Shown piece after piece: positions 1 through 7,595 of a DNA stretch of 64,000 bases. A program made the position numbers and the translations under genes. Each line of letters begins with the position of its first letter. Within the stretch, counting starts at the first letter, position 1. Under the pieces are notes generated by a model. It searched no databases. It had not been told where the DNA came from and was given only the letters and a program-made list of their open reading frames with translations. Origin of the DNA: Rhodococcus pyridinivorans (GTDB lineage: Bacteria; Actinomycetota; Actinomycetes; Mycobacteriales; Mycobacteriaceae); contig NZ_FNRX01000001.1 in the NCBI RefSeq assembly GCF_900105195.1, forward strand, positions 81,213 to 145,212, given 5' to 3'.

Positions 1-1
1 A

Positions 2-1027
2 ACACTCTTCCCGGATGTAACCGAGCACTACGGGCCGCAACCGACTCCCATCGAAGACACCGAGACCGGATCGGTGCACTTCCCGATCCCGGACGAGACG
101 ATCGCCGATGCGGCGCTCGCCTCCTCGGACCTCGAACCGGTCGCTGCCGACGCGGTGATCCAGACCGAACTCGAACCGATTCTCACCGCCGACACCACCG
201 GCGAGCCCAACCCTGCCGCACCTTCTCTCCCCGATCCCGAGGCCCACAACCCTGCCGACAACGGCGAGGCCGCAGCCGAGGTCGATCCCTATGCCGATGC
301 CCCGGACTGGGTGCGCGCCCACATTCCGCGAGGTCCGCTGGTGATCTCGCAGCGCAGCCGTGGGGGTCTCAAGTCCGCGATCGGCCGTGCCCGTCCTCCC
401 CGGCCGACTCCGGCCCCCGAGTCGGCCGAGGCCCCCGCCGTGCCGGTCACCGACACCGCTGCTGCTGCTCCGGCGAAGCGGGACGGCGATCGGTCCCGCA
501 CCTGGATGCTCGTCGGCGGCGGTGTCGCTGTGCTCGCAGTGGTCTCCGCTGCGGTGGTGACCACGATGACCGGCAGCACCGACGAACCACAGGCGCCGCC
601 GCTGCCGTCCTCTTCGGTGGTGGCCTCATCGTCGGCGACCCCCACCACGACCGAGGCGGTGGCAGCCCCGGCGTGGTGCGCCCCGGTCACCGAGCCGGAT
701 CGGATCGTCGGCAACGGCCCCGGTGGACGCGAATCCGGTCCGGCGGTGATCCAGGCGTTCGAGCACGCCTACTACGTCCAGCGCGACGGCAAGGCCGTCG
801 CAGAGCTGATGGTCCTGCCCGGCAACGATATTCAGAGCTTCATCGACGGTGTTCCGGCCGGGACTGAGCACTGCGTGACCGTGCTGCCGACCGAGGACCC
901 CAACCGCTGGTCGGTCGATGTGCTGCTGAAGTTCCCGCCCGTGGGAGACGAAGGAATCCACAAGCAGTGGATCACCACCATGCCCGCCGACGGCGGCGTG
1001 AAGATCGCGAACGTGGAGAACCGATGA
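2..1027 (+). CDS. Single-span membrane protein of the transfer operon (5' partial)
   Basis: The reading frame is open to the left edge, so the true start is probably outside the window; a GTG at 74 is the first internal candidate. Counting from that GTG, about 140 residues are acidic and Pro/Ala-rich, likely cytoplasmic and disordered. One hydrophobic span follows at about 143-165, then a Ser/Thr linker and a compact C-terminal domain with two cysteines (about residues 200 and 266) that could form a disulfide outside the membrane. The stop overlaps the next start as ATGA, the coupling seen along this operon. I do not recognise the family with certainty. The topology suggests a scaffold or NTF2-like exported domain of the secretion machine, which is inference. 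Confidence 0.75.
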   Translation, partial: TLFPDVTEHYGPQPTPIEDTETGSVHFPIPDETIADAALASSDLEPVAADAVIQTELEPILTADTTGEPNPAAPSLPDPEAHNPADNGEAAAEVDPYADAPDWVRAHIPRGPLVISQRSRGGLKSAIGRARPPRPTPAPESAEAPAVPVTDTAAAAPAKRDGDRSRTWMLVGGGVAVLAVVSAAVVTTMTGSTDEPQAPPLPSSSVVASSSATPTTTEAVAAPAWCAPVTEPDRIVGNGPGGRESGPAVIQAFEHAYYVQRDGKAVAELMVLPGNDIQSFIDGVPAGTEHCVTVLPTEDPNRWSVDVLLKFPPVGDEGIHKQWITTMPADGGVKIANVENR

Positions 1028-1803
1028 ACAACGTTGTTGCATTGCGTCGCAGCCCGAAAATCGAGCAGCCCGAACACCTCTCGGCCATCGTGGTGGCCGG
1101 CTCCGGGGGAGCGGCCGTGACCACGACCTGTTTCGGCCTGGCCACCGCTCTGCGCCTCGGTGCCGATGCGCAGGTCGCGGCGATCGACGGCACCACCGAC
1201 GGCGGGAACCTGCTCGCCCGTGTCGGGGTCGAACCGATCGATTCTGCGCGGGCGGTCCGCCAGCTCGGCTCGCGGATGGCTGTCAGTAGTGCCGGGGCGG
1301 TGGTAGTCGGTCACGGCGAAGCCACCGACTCGGCCCTGGTGGACAGCCTGCTCGCCGACCGCAGCCTCGCCCGCATCCACGATGTCGGAACAGCCCTGCG
1401 CGCACGCCGTGTGGCTCCGTTGATCGAGGCCGGGGCTGCGATCGTCGTCGCGGTGCCGCCCCGTGCCGAACCGCTGGCCCGGATGCGCGGCGCCCTCGAC
1501 TGGCTGGTGGGCACCTACGGACGCGACGTGCTCTCCCACACGGTGGTGGCGATCTCACACCAGCTCCCGCAGAGCGTGGTCGATCTGACCCCGATCCGCG
1601 ACGCACTGTCCCCACTGGTCGCCGCGTTCGTCGAAGTGCCCTTCGATGCGAACTTGGCGCGTCCCGGCGCCGTCGATCACCGGCATCTGTCGGTCGCGAC
1701 GATCGACGCCTGGACCGATGTACTCGACGCTTTCGGCCGCATCGAGGCCGGCCACCAGGACAACGACACCGCTGATCGGGTCGGGACGGGGGAGCTGGCA
1801 TGA
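1024..1803 (+). CDS. ParA/MinD-like P-loop-fold protein with degenerate Walker A
   Basis: 259 residues; the ATG lies in the ATGA overlap with the upstream gene. Near residue 25 the segment VVAGSGGAAVTTT sits where ParA/MinD/TadZ-type ATPases carry a deviant Walker A (GKGGxGKTT). Both lysines are missing, so ATP binding is doubtful. The next strand (VAAIDGTTDGGNLL) resembles the Walker A' region of the same fold. It is followed by a 4-nt overlap with another P-loop-like gene. Position at the head of a T4SS operon suggests a polar-localisation or scaffold role rather than plasmid partition, because no parB or centromere accompanies it. Fold assignment is moderate; function is inferred. Confidence 0.65.
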   Translation: MNNVVALRRSPKIEQPEHLSAIVVAGSGGAAVTTTCFGLATALRLGADAQVAAIDGTTDGGNLLARVGVEPIDSARAVRQLGSRMAVSSAGAVVVGHGEATDSALVDSLLADRSLARIHDVGTALRARRVAPLIEAGAAIVVAVPPRAEPLARMRGALDWLVGTYGRDVLSHTVVAISHQLPQSVVDLTPIRDALSPLVAAFVEVPFDANLARPGAVDHRHLSVATIDAWTDVLDAFGRIEAGHQDNDTADRVGTGELA

Positions 1804-2372
1804 CCGCCAGAGAACGCACCAGTGTCGACGCTCGTATCGAGCCGTACACGGTGCCGACTCCCGGACCGGCGGTGTGGCTGCTCGGCGCGCACGGCGGATC
1901 CGGGGTCTCCACCCTGGCCCAGTACTGGGACTTCGCCGACGACGCGCAGCGTCAATGGCCGTGCGGGAATGCCCGAGAGATCGAATCGCCCTATGCCGTG
2001 GTCGTCTGCCGCGAAACCATCCAGGGCCTGTCCAGCGCCCACGATCTGATCCTCGAACACCGCAACCGCGATCTGGCCTGCGAACTGCTCGGTCTGGTCA
2101 CCGTGGCCAACGCGGCCGGTCCGCTGCCGAAGGACGTGCGCCAACTGCGTTCGATCGTCACCGGCGCAGTGGCTGCGCACTGGTCGATCGGCTGGCACCG
2201 CTTCCTGGCCTCGGCCGCCCGATCGAGCCTTCCCACCTGGCGCGCCCTCGACGGCGTGCCCATCCAGACCAAGGGAGCGGTCATCGACGTTCCCGAGGAC
2301 GTGATCGCTGCCGGCGTCGGCATCGTCACAGCAATCCAATCGAGTCTCCCGACCTTGTGGTCGGGCCAGTAG
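1800..2372 (+). CDS. DUF6668-like P-loop protein
   Basis: 190 residues, starting in a 4-nt overlap with the previous gene. Near residue 30 it has WLLGAHGGSGVSTLA, a GxxGGxGxST loop like the P-loop of DUF6668-type proteins found in actinobacterial mobile elements; the usual lysine is absent. The rest is alpha/beta with no membrane segment. Together with the preceding gene it makes two adjacent P-loop-like cytosolic proteins ahead of the membrane components. Biochemical role is unknown; a cytoplasmic assembly or regulatory factor is plausible. The family name is from memory and should be checked by profile search. Confidence 0.65.
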   Translation: MTARERTSVDARIEPYTVPTPGPAVWLLGAHGGSGVSTLAQYWDFADDAQRQWPCGNAREIESPYAVVVCRETIQGLSSAHDLILEHRNRDLACELLGLVTVANAAGPLPKDVRQLRSIVTGAVAAHWSIGWHRFLASAARSSLPTWRALDGVPIQTKGAVIDVPEDVIAAGVGIVTAIQSSLPTLWSGQ

Positions 2373-2387
2373 CACGGAGGACAATTC

Positions 2388-2681
2388 ATGATCCAGACGG
2401 TTGTAGATACCGCGTGTCTCGCGCAGGGTGCCGTCAATTTCGACATCAACCCGGAAGTGCCTCCGGGCGCGAACGGCCTGCTCAAGCTGCTGAACTGGCT
2501 GCTGTGGGGCGTCACGCTCGCCTGCGTTGCGGCCCTGATCTTCTCGGGCGGCAAGTTCGCATGGGAGAAGTGGCAGCACGGCTCGGGGGACTCGCCGAAG
2601 ATGCTCGTCGGCTCGCTCGTCGGCGCGATCGTGGCGATCTCGGCGAACCAGATCCTCGGCGCCGTCACCTCTGCGGCATAA
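2388..2681 (+). CDS. Small two-span membrane protein, VirB2/TrbC-pilin-like
   Basis: 97 residues, 15 nt after the previous gene, with AGGAGG-like bases (GGAGGAC) before the ATG. It has an extracytoplasmic-looking N-terminus and two hydrophobic spans (about residues 35-53 and 72-90) separated by a short basic loop containing SGGKFAWEKW. Size and hairpin topology match VirB2/TrbC-type pilins or channel subunits of T4SS. There is no long cleavable signal peptide. A second, similar protein follows immediately. The pilin assignment rests on topology and context, not on a recognised signature. Confidence 0.7.
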   Translation: MIQTVVDTACLAQGAVNFDINPEVPPGANGLLKLLNWLLWGVTLACVAALIFSGGKFAWEKWQHGSGDSPKMLVGSLVGAIVAISANQILGAVTSAA

Positions 2682-2697
2682 GGGCGGGGGTCAAGCG

Positions 2698-3072
2698 ATG
2701 CAGGTATCCGCCCAAGGGGTCGTTCCGCTTCCCGGCGAGGTCGTCGATGGTTTCCAAACGCTGCTCGGTTACGCGGCCGGGATCGTCTTCATCCTGTGCG
2801 TGGCCAAAGTGATCTTCGTCGGCGGACGCCTGGCCTGGGACCACAAGCACGGAGCCGGCATCGAATCCCCCACCGCCGCAGAGTTCGTCGCGGCGAACGT
2901 CGGTGCGATCCTCGCCGGCGGCGTGGCTGCGACCATCGCCACGATCCTGCTGGCCACCGCCCAGGGGCCCCAAGCCCAGCAGATCGGAAGCGGCCATTCC
3001 CCGACGGTCATCGACCAGCTCGAACAGAGACAACAGCAACAGCAATCCGGCAACGAGGAGAACGAACGATGA
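2698..3072 (+). CDS. Small two-span membrane protein, paralogue-like to the preceding gene
   Basis: 124 residues. Two hydrophobic spans (about 24-44 and 62-83) flank a loop with VGGRLAWDHKHG, comparable to SGGKFAWEKWQHG in the gene before, so the two probably arose by duplication. A hydrophilic Gln-rich tail ends the protein (five Gln in a row near residue 114). The stop overlaps the ATG of the next gene. Likely a second pilin-like or channel subunit of the conjugation apparatus; that function is inferred from topology and position. Confidence 0.68.
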   Translation: MQVSAQGVVPLPGEVVDGFQTLLGYAAGIVFILCVAKVIFVGGRLAWDHKHGAGIESPTAAEFVAANVGAILAGGVAATIATILLATAQGPQAQQIGSGHSPTVIDQLEQRQQQQQSGNEENER

Positions 3073-3674
3073 TGCGTCGGTGGGCGCGAGCAACGGTGGT
3101 CGCGGTGGCGCTGGTTGCCACCAGCTGCGGAGGATCGCACACCCCCGGGTCCGAGCTGTCGATCACCGATCCGCCGCAGATCAGCCGGTGGATCACGCTC
3201 GGCGGGATCGAGGTGCCGATCGGCACCACCGACGGCCCCAGCAATGGTGAATGGGAACCCTTCGCCGGATTCAGCCACACCCCACAGGGAGCGGCGCTGG
3301 CGGCGATCACCCAGTCGGTGCAGCTGTCCACCGCCTCCGATCGCACCTGGCCTCAGGTCCTGGCCGGTGTCGCCGCACCCGGCGACGGCCGCGACCTGTA
3401 CGCCGCCCACCGCGGGCTGGTGGAGATTTCGGGAACCGATCCCGAGATGGTGCCGACCATCGTCGGCTACACCATCACCGATTACAGCGACGAAGCTGCC
3501 ACCGTCGGTGTCGTGCAGCGCTTCTCCGATGACTCGCTCGCATCCTCGATCACCCAGGTGGTGTGGGTCGACGACGACTGGCGATTGAACCTGTCCAGCG
3601 AGACCGCCGCCACCATCACCGCTCTCGACGAAGTGCCGTCGGAGCTGGTCGATCTCGAGGAGACCCGCAAGTGA
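3069..3674 (+). CDS. Lipoprotein of the transfer operon
   Basis: 201 residues starting ATG-ATG in a 4-nt overlap. The N-terminus is a lipoprotein signal: basic MMRRWAR, hydrophobic core, then a lipobox-like LVATSC with Cys about residue 19, so it should be lipid-anchored on the outer face of the membrane. The mature part contains GFSHTPQGAALAA, closely matching GFSRTAQGAALAA in the next gene product. The two therefore share an extracytoplasmic fold, one anchored by lipid and the other by a transmembrane helix. This resembles VirB7/VirB8-type pairs, though not by direct sequence signature. The stop TGA overlaps the GTG start of the next gene. Confidence 0.75.
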   Translation: MMRRWARATVVAVALVATSCGGSHTPGSELSITDPPQISRWITLGGIEVPIGTTDGPSNGEWEPFAGFSHTPQGAALAAITQSVQLSTASDRTWPQVLAGVAAPGDGRDLYAAHRGLVEISGTDPEMVPTIVGYTITDYSDEAATVGVVQRFSDDSLASSITQVVWVDDDWRLNLSSETAATITALDEVPSELVDLEETRK

Positions 3675-4510
3675 CCGAGCAGAACACCACCGACTCGACC
3701 AACGAGAAGAACACTCCCTCACTCGAAGCCGAGAACGAACGCGCATCGTCGGCCACCAAACTCACCATCGGCTTGGCGGCGGTGGCCATCATCGTCGTCG
3801 TCGGTGTCGTGGTCAGCCTGGTGATGGTCTTCCGAGGCGAGGACGCAGAGCCGTTGGTCTCTCTCGATCCGACCACCGGCAGTAGCGCCACCGCCCAGGA
3901 CAAGGACGGTCTGTTCGAGCCGGACCCGGTCTTCGACAAGGGCAACCGTGTTATCTACGTGCCGCTCGAGCCCCACGGCGTGATCCTGTCCGACACCCTG
4001 GCCAGCTCGAACCGTCCGGCGGACCAGGCCCCTAGCGGGGTGATGCTCCAGCGCATCCACGGGAACATGGACCTTCCGTTCTCGACCTCCGATGGCCCCA
4101 CCGCGTTCACCGACAACGGTGTCGCCACCGGGTTCTCTCGCACCGCGCAAGGAGCGGCACTCGCAGCAGCCCACTACTTCGGCTATGCCTACGCGGGCGG
4201 GAACCGGCTGAAGATGGCGACCGAGGCGGGACTGGTGTCGGACCCGAAGGGCGAGTTCTCCGCTCTGGGGATTGCTGACGACACGCCGGCGTCGGTGATG
4301 CCGATGGTCAACGTGCTGTTCAACCCTGATCTGACTCTGGTGAAGTTCGGCTACACCGTCGAACGCCCCAATGGCTCGACCCAGATCGCGGTCTCGAAGA
4401 TCCCGATGGTCTGGCGTGAGGGCACCGGCTGGGTGCTCCAGGCCGATTCCACCGCTCTCGGTGTCGAGTACGAATCCCTCTCGGCGGACGGGTGGCAACA
4501 ATGGTGGTGA
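3671..4510 (+). CDS. VirB8/TcpC-like bitopic transfer protein
   Basis: 279 residues from a GTG that overlaps the previous stop (GTGA). A charged cytoplasmic N-terminus of about 30 residues precedes one hydrophobic span (about 32-53), and about 225 residues lie outside. The exported domain carries GFSRTAQGAALAA, shared with the preceding lipoprotein, and ends in a beta-rich stretch with conserved Trp residues. Topology and length match the VirB8/TcpC class of NTF2-like scaffold proteins of conjugation machines. No catalytic motif is visible. Assignment is by topology and operon position. Confidence 0.7.
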   Translation: MTEQNTTDSTNEKNTPSLEAENERASSATKLTIGLAAVAIIVVVGVVVSLVMVFRGEDAEPLVSLDPTTGSSATAQDKDGLFEPDPVFDKGNRVIYVPLEPHGVILSDTLASSNRPADQAPSGVMLQRIHGNMDLPFSTSDGPTAFTDNGVATGFSRTAQGAALAAAHYFGYAYAGGNRLKMATEAGLVSDPKGEFSALGIADDTPASVMPMVNVLFNPDLTLVKFGYTVERPNGSTQIAVSKIPMVWREGTGWVLQADSTALGVEYESLSADGWQQWW

Positions 4511-6078
4511 CCCGCAGCTTGTGGACAGCACTGATCAAGGTTGTCGCCGTGACGTGTGTTGTCGGTGTCCTCGCCCTCGTGGGAGCACACACCGCAGCAG
4601 CGCAGGAGGCGGATTCCTCCCTCACTCCGGCTACTGACGACTCGTCCCAGGTCGTCGACGAGGAAGGCACAGGCTTCGAGCAGCTGGAGACCACCCTCGG
4701 CACGTTGACCTGCACCCCGGGTGGAATGCTGGCCGGCACCGTGGGTGGCTGGATCGCCAATCAGATCGGCGACGTGGACCTGCCCAGCTGCGGGGACGCG
4801 GTCGGCACCGCGGTCGATGCAGGTATCGGCACGATCGAAGATGTCGCCGGGGGCGTCGCTGAGGGTGCGGTCGAGAAGACGGCGCTGTGGATCGGCAACG
4901 CGGGTGTCGCGGTGCTGAAATTCGCGCTCGGATGGTGGATCACCAGCACCGATATGGACGGGGACACCTTCCAGACGACGGTGGCGACGGTCAACGACTA
5001 CACCTTCTACATCCAGGTCGCCGCCCTGTCGTTGTCGCTGATCCTGCTCGGGGGCCGGCTGGCACTGGCCCGATCCGGCGCGATCCGCGACACCTCGGAA
5101 GAGGGCCTCAAGCAGATGGCCCGTGCGGCGGTGCTCGCCGGGGGAGCATCGACGCTGATCGTGCTCGGCACCGAACTGTCGGACCAGATTTCGGCCTGGT
5201 TCATGGACAGTGCGGTCGGCTCCGACCCGTCCCGCCTGGCCGAAGCGATGGTCTCGATCACCCTGTACTCCGGTCCGGCCGGTGTGGGCCTGCTGTTCCT
5301 GATCGGCATCATCGGCATGCTCGGCGGGTTGATGATGGCGTTCTTGATGCTGCTGCGCACCGGCATCCTCGTACTCATGGCAGCGGCGCTGCCGATCGCA
5401 GGCGCAGCCGGAGGCACCAAGGTCGGCAGCCAGGCATACGAGAAAATGCTGGCCTGGACGATCGCATTCCTGCTGGTCAAACCGGTCGGGGCGTTCGTGA
5501 TCGGGGTCTCGGCGATCCTGTTCCTCGAAGCCACCCCGACCATTACCGACCCCGAGAACGGCGACGGGTTCATGGCCCTGTCCGGGGTCATCACCTTGTG
5601 TGCCGCGGCGCTGGTGCTGCCCGCCCTGATGCGCCTGATCGTCCCGAACATCGGCGCACTCGGAGGCGGCGGCAGCGGCCTCGCTGCTGCCGCAGGTTTG
5701 GTCGGTCTGCTCGGTGGGGGCGCGAAAGCCGCCGGGATGGTCGCCACCGGAGGTGCCAGCGGCGCGGCATCCGGAGCGGGATTCGCTGCGTCGAAGACGA
5801 AGGGTGACGACGAGCCACCCGGCGGCGGTGCGGGCGCACAGCCCACCGGCGCACCCGCTGGGTGGGGTACGGCAGGTGGCAACCCCGAAGGCAATCAGCA
5901 AGGAACTCCGCAGGGCAGCGGCATGGCTCCCCAAGGCAACGGCGCGGGCACTCCCGGCAGCACTGCTTCGAGTGGTTCCGGCGGTTCCGGCGCGGGCGGG
6001 TCCGCTAACACCGGCTCCGATGCGCCTGTGGCGACGGGGGCCGGCCACCAGTTCAACCGAGGGGGCTTCGAACAGTGA
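4501..6078 (+). CDS. VirB6/TrbL-like polytopic channel protein
   Basis: 525 residues from ATG 4501; an alternative GTG lies at 4492. A signal-peptide-like N-terminus (AVTCVVGVLALVGAHTAAAQ) is followed by an exported segment with two Cys, then at least six hydrophobic spans between about residues 140 and 400. The last 130 residues are Gly/Ala/Pro/Ser-rich, low complexity and hydrophilic. This architecture is typical of VirB6/TrbL proteins of the inner-membrane T4SS channel. LLGGRLALARSG near residue 190 echoes the GGRLAW loops of the two pilin-like proteins upstream. It overlaps both neighbours, consistent with translational coupling. Confidence 0.8.
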   Translation: MVVTRSLWTALIKVVAVTCVVGVLALVGAHTAAAQEADSSLTPATDDSSQVVDEEGTGFEQLETTLGTLTCTPGGMLAGTVGGWIANQIGDVDLPSCGDAVGTAVDAGIGTIEDVAGGVAEGAVEKTALWIGNAGVAVLKFALGWWITSTDMDGDTFQTTVATVNDYTFYIQVAALSLSLILLGGRLALARSGAIRDTSEEGLKQMARAAVLAGGASTLIVLGTELSDQISAWFMDSAVGSDPSRLAEAMVSITLYSGPAGVGLLFLIGIIGMLGGLMMAFLMLLRTGILVLMAAALPIAGAAGGTKVGSQAYEKMLAWTIAFLLVKPVGAFVIGVSAILFLEATPTITDPENGDGFMALSGVITLCAAALVLPALMRLIVPNIGALGGGGSGLAAAAGLVGLLGGGAKAAGMVATGGASGAASGAGFAASKTKGDDEPPGGGAGAQPTGAPAGWGTAGGNPEGNQQGTPQGSGMAPQGNGAGTPGSTASSGSGGSGAGGSANTGSDAPVATGAGHQFNRGGFEQ

Positions 6079-7580
6079 GCAACGAGCCGACATTCAACAC
6101 CTACGGCAACTGGCGCCGACCCCGCAGCACCGGCCTGCTCGGAGCCACCTTCGGCACCTCGATCGCAGGGATCGCCGCCGCAGCCGTCGTCATCATCGCG
6201 GGCCTGTTCCTCGGCATGACGGTCGCATTGCTGCTGGCCATCCCGGTGATCGTCTGCTTCATCCCCTTGGTCATCTCCCGTGACGGCCGCTCCGGCTACG
6301 AAAGGGCACTGATGCGATTCCAGTTCTGGCGCGGCCGCCGCCGCGGTGAACACGCCTACGCCTCGGGCACGTTCTCCCGCGTTCCGGGGAGGGCCTACCG
6401 TCTTCCCGGCGTGCTCGGCGACACCGAGCTCTACGAAGGCATCGACTCCGACGGGCGCACCTTCGGCATGATCCACATGCCCAGCAAGAGCGCCTACACC
6501 GTCGTTTTCGACGCCTATCCCCAAGGTGCCGAGGCTGTCGACCAGGACGTGATCGACCACTATGTCGGCAATTGGGCACAGTTTTTGTCCGGGGCCGGTG
6601 AGACCTCGGACATCCTTGCAGTGGTCACCACCGTCGAGACGCTGCCCGAGACCGGCATCGAGCTGTACGAGACGGTGCACCAGAACACCCGCGCCGATGC
6701 CCCGCAGCTGGCCCGCGATGCGGCCTACCAGCTCGCCACCGGCTTGACCTCCGGCGGTATCCGCCTCGCAGCGAGGATCGCGATCACCTTCGAGGCCAAG
6801 ACCACCGAACGTAAACAGGACCCTTCCGAACAGGCCGTCGAACTCGGCCGGCGTCTGCCCGGTCTGACCGCGGCCGCGGCACGGGCCGGTGTGCCGTGCT
6901 CGCCGATGGATGCCGACGACATCATGGCGTTCGTGCGCCGCTCCTACGACCCGGCCTCGCTCGTCGATGTCGAAGCCGGCGTGTACTCCGGCGAGGGCAC
7001 CGGGCTGACCTGGGAGGACTGCGGTCCGCGGACCGCCTTGGAAAGCCCGGACGGCGGCAAATACGTCCACGACGGCGCGGTGTCGGTGACCTGGGAGATG
7101 CGCGAAGCCCCCAAGGGAGCAGTGACCGAACGGGTACTGCAACGACTGCTGGCCCCGAACGAGGCGGTGCCGCTCAAGCGGGTCTCGGTGATCTACCGCC
7201 CGCATTCGGCCGGGGAAGCCACCGACATCGCTGATAGCGACTACCGCAACGCGATGGCCGAAGCGCACGGTGGGTCGCTCAAGAACGGATCGATCGGTTC
7301 GGCGAAGTCGCAGATCGAGCTGGCGGCCACGGCCCAGGCCCGCATGGAACAGGCCCGCGGTGCCGGGATGGTGCGCTTCGGGGTGCTGGTGACCGTGACC
7401 GAACCGGCCGGCAGCTCCGATGTGCCGAAGATCGACGCCCTGGTCGAGGACCTCTCACGGCAGAGCCGATTGACGATCCGCCGCTCGTGGTGCTGGCAGG
7501 GCGCAGCGTTCGCCGCCTCTCTCGGTGTGGGGGTCATCGCCCCCGACCACACCACCATCCCGTCGTTCCTGAGCAACTAG
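6075..7580 (+). CDS. SCO6880-like T4SS protein, partner of VirB4
   Basis: 501 residues from a GTG overlapping the upstream stop (GTGA). Two adjacent hydrophobic spans near residues 27-65 are followed by a long soluble region containing two-layer alpha/beta stretches typical of the SCO6880 family. That family sits directly before a VirB4-type ATPase in actinobacterial conjugation loci and appears to correspond to the PrgI-like/N-terminal part of VirB4. Here the next gene encodes a VirB4 that is short at its N-terminus, so the two may together form one functional unit. The family identification is fairly confident; the mechanistic role is inferred. Confidence 0.82.
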   Translation: MSNEPTFNTYGNWRRPRSTGLLGATFGTSIAGIAAAAVVIIAGLFLGMTVALLLAIPVIVCFIPLVISRDGRSGYERALMRFQFWRGRRRGEHAYASGTFSRVPGRAYRLPGVLGDTELYEGIDSDGRTFGMIHMPSKSAYTVVFDAYPQGAEAVDQDVIDHYVGNWAQFLSGAGETSDILAVVTTVETLPETGIELYETVHQNTRADAPQLARDAAYQLATGLTSGGIRLAARIAITFEAKTTERKQDPSEQAVELGRRLPGLTAAAARAGVPCSPMDADDIMAFVRRSYDPASLVDVEAGVYSGEGTGLTWEDCGPRTALESPDGGKYVHDGAVSVTWEMREAPKGAVTERVLQRLLAPNEAVPLKRVSVIYRPHSAGEATDIADSDYRNAMAEAHGGSLKNGSIGSAKSQIELAATAQARMEQARGAGMVRFGVLVTVTEPAGSSDVPKIDALVEDLSRQSRLTIRRSWCWQGAAFAASLGVGVIAPDHTTIPSFLSN

Positions 7581-7595
7581 GAGGGGGACGCTGTC

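Noticed and set aside
4351..6093. Long - strand frames opposite the transfer operon (also 5895-7268, 7455-9284 and 9241-11199)
   Set aside because: They mirror well-supported T4SS genes with overlapping starts and conserved motifs; the antisense translations are low complexity without motifs.
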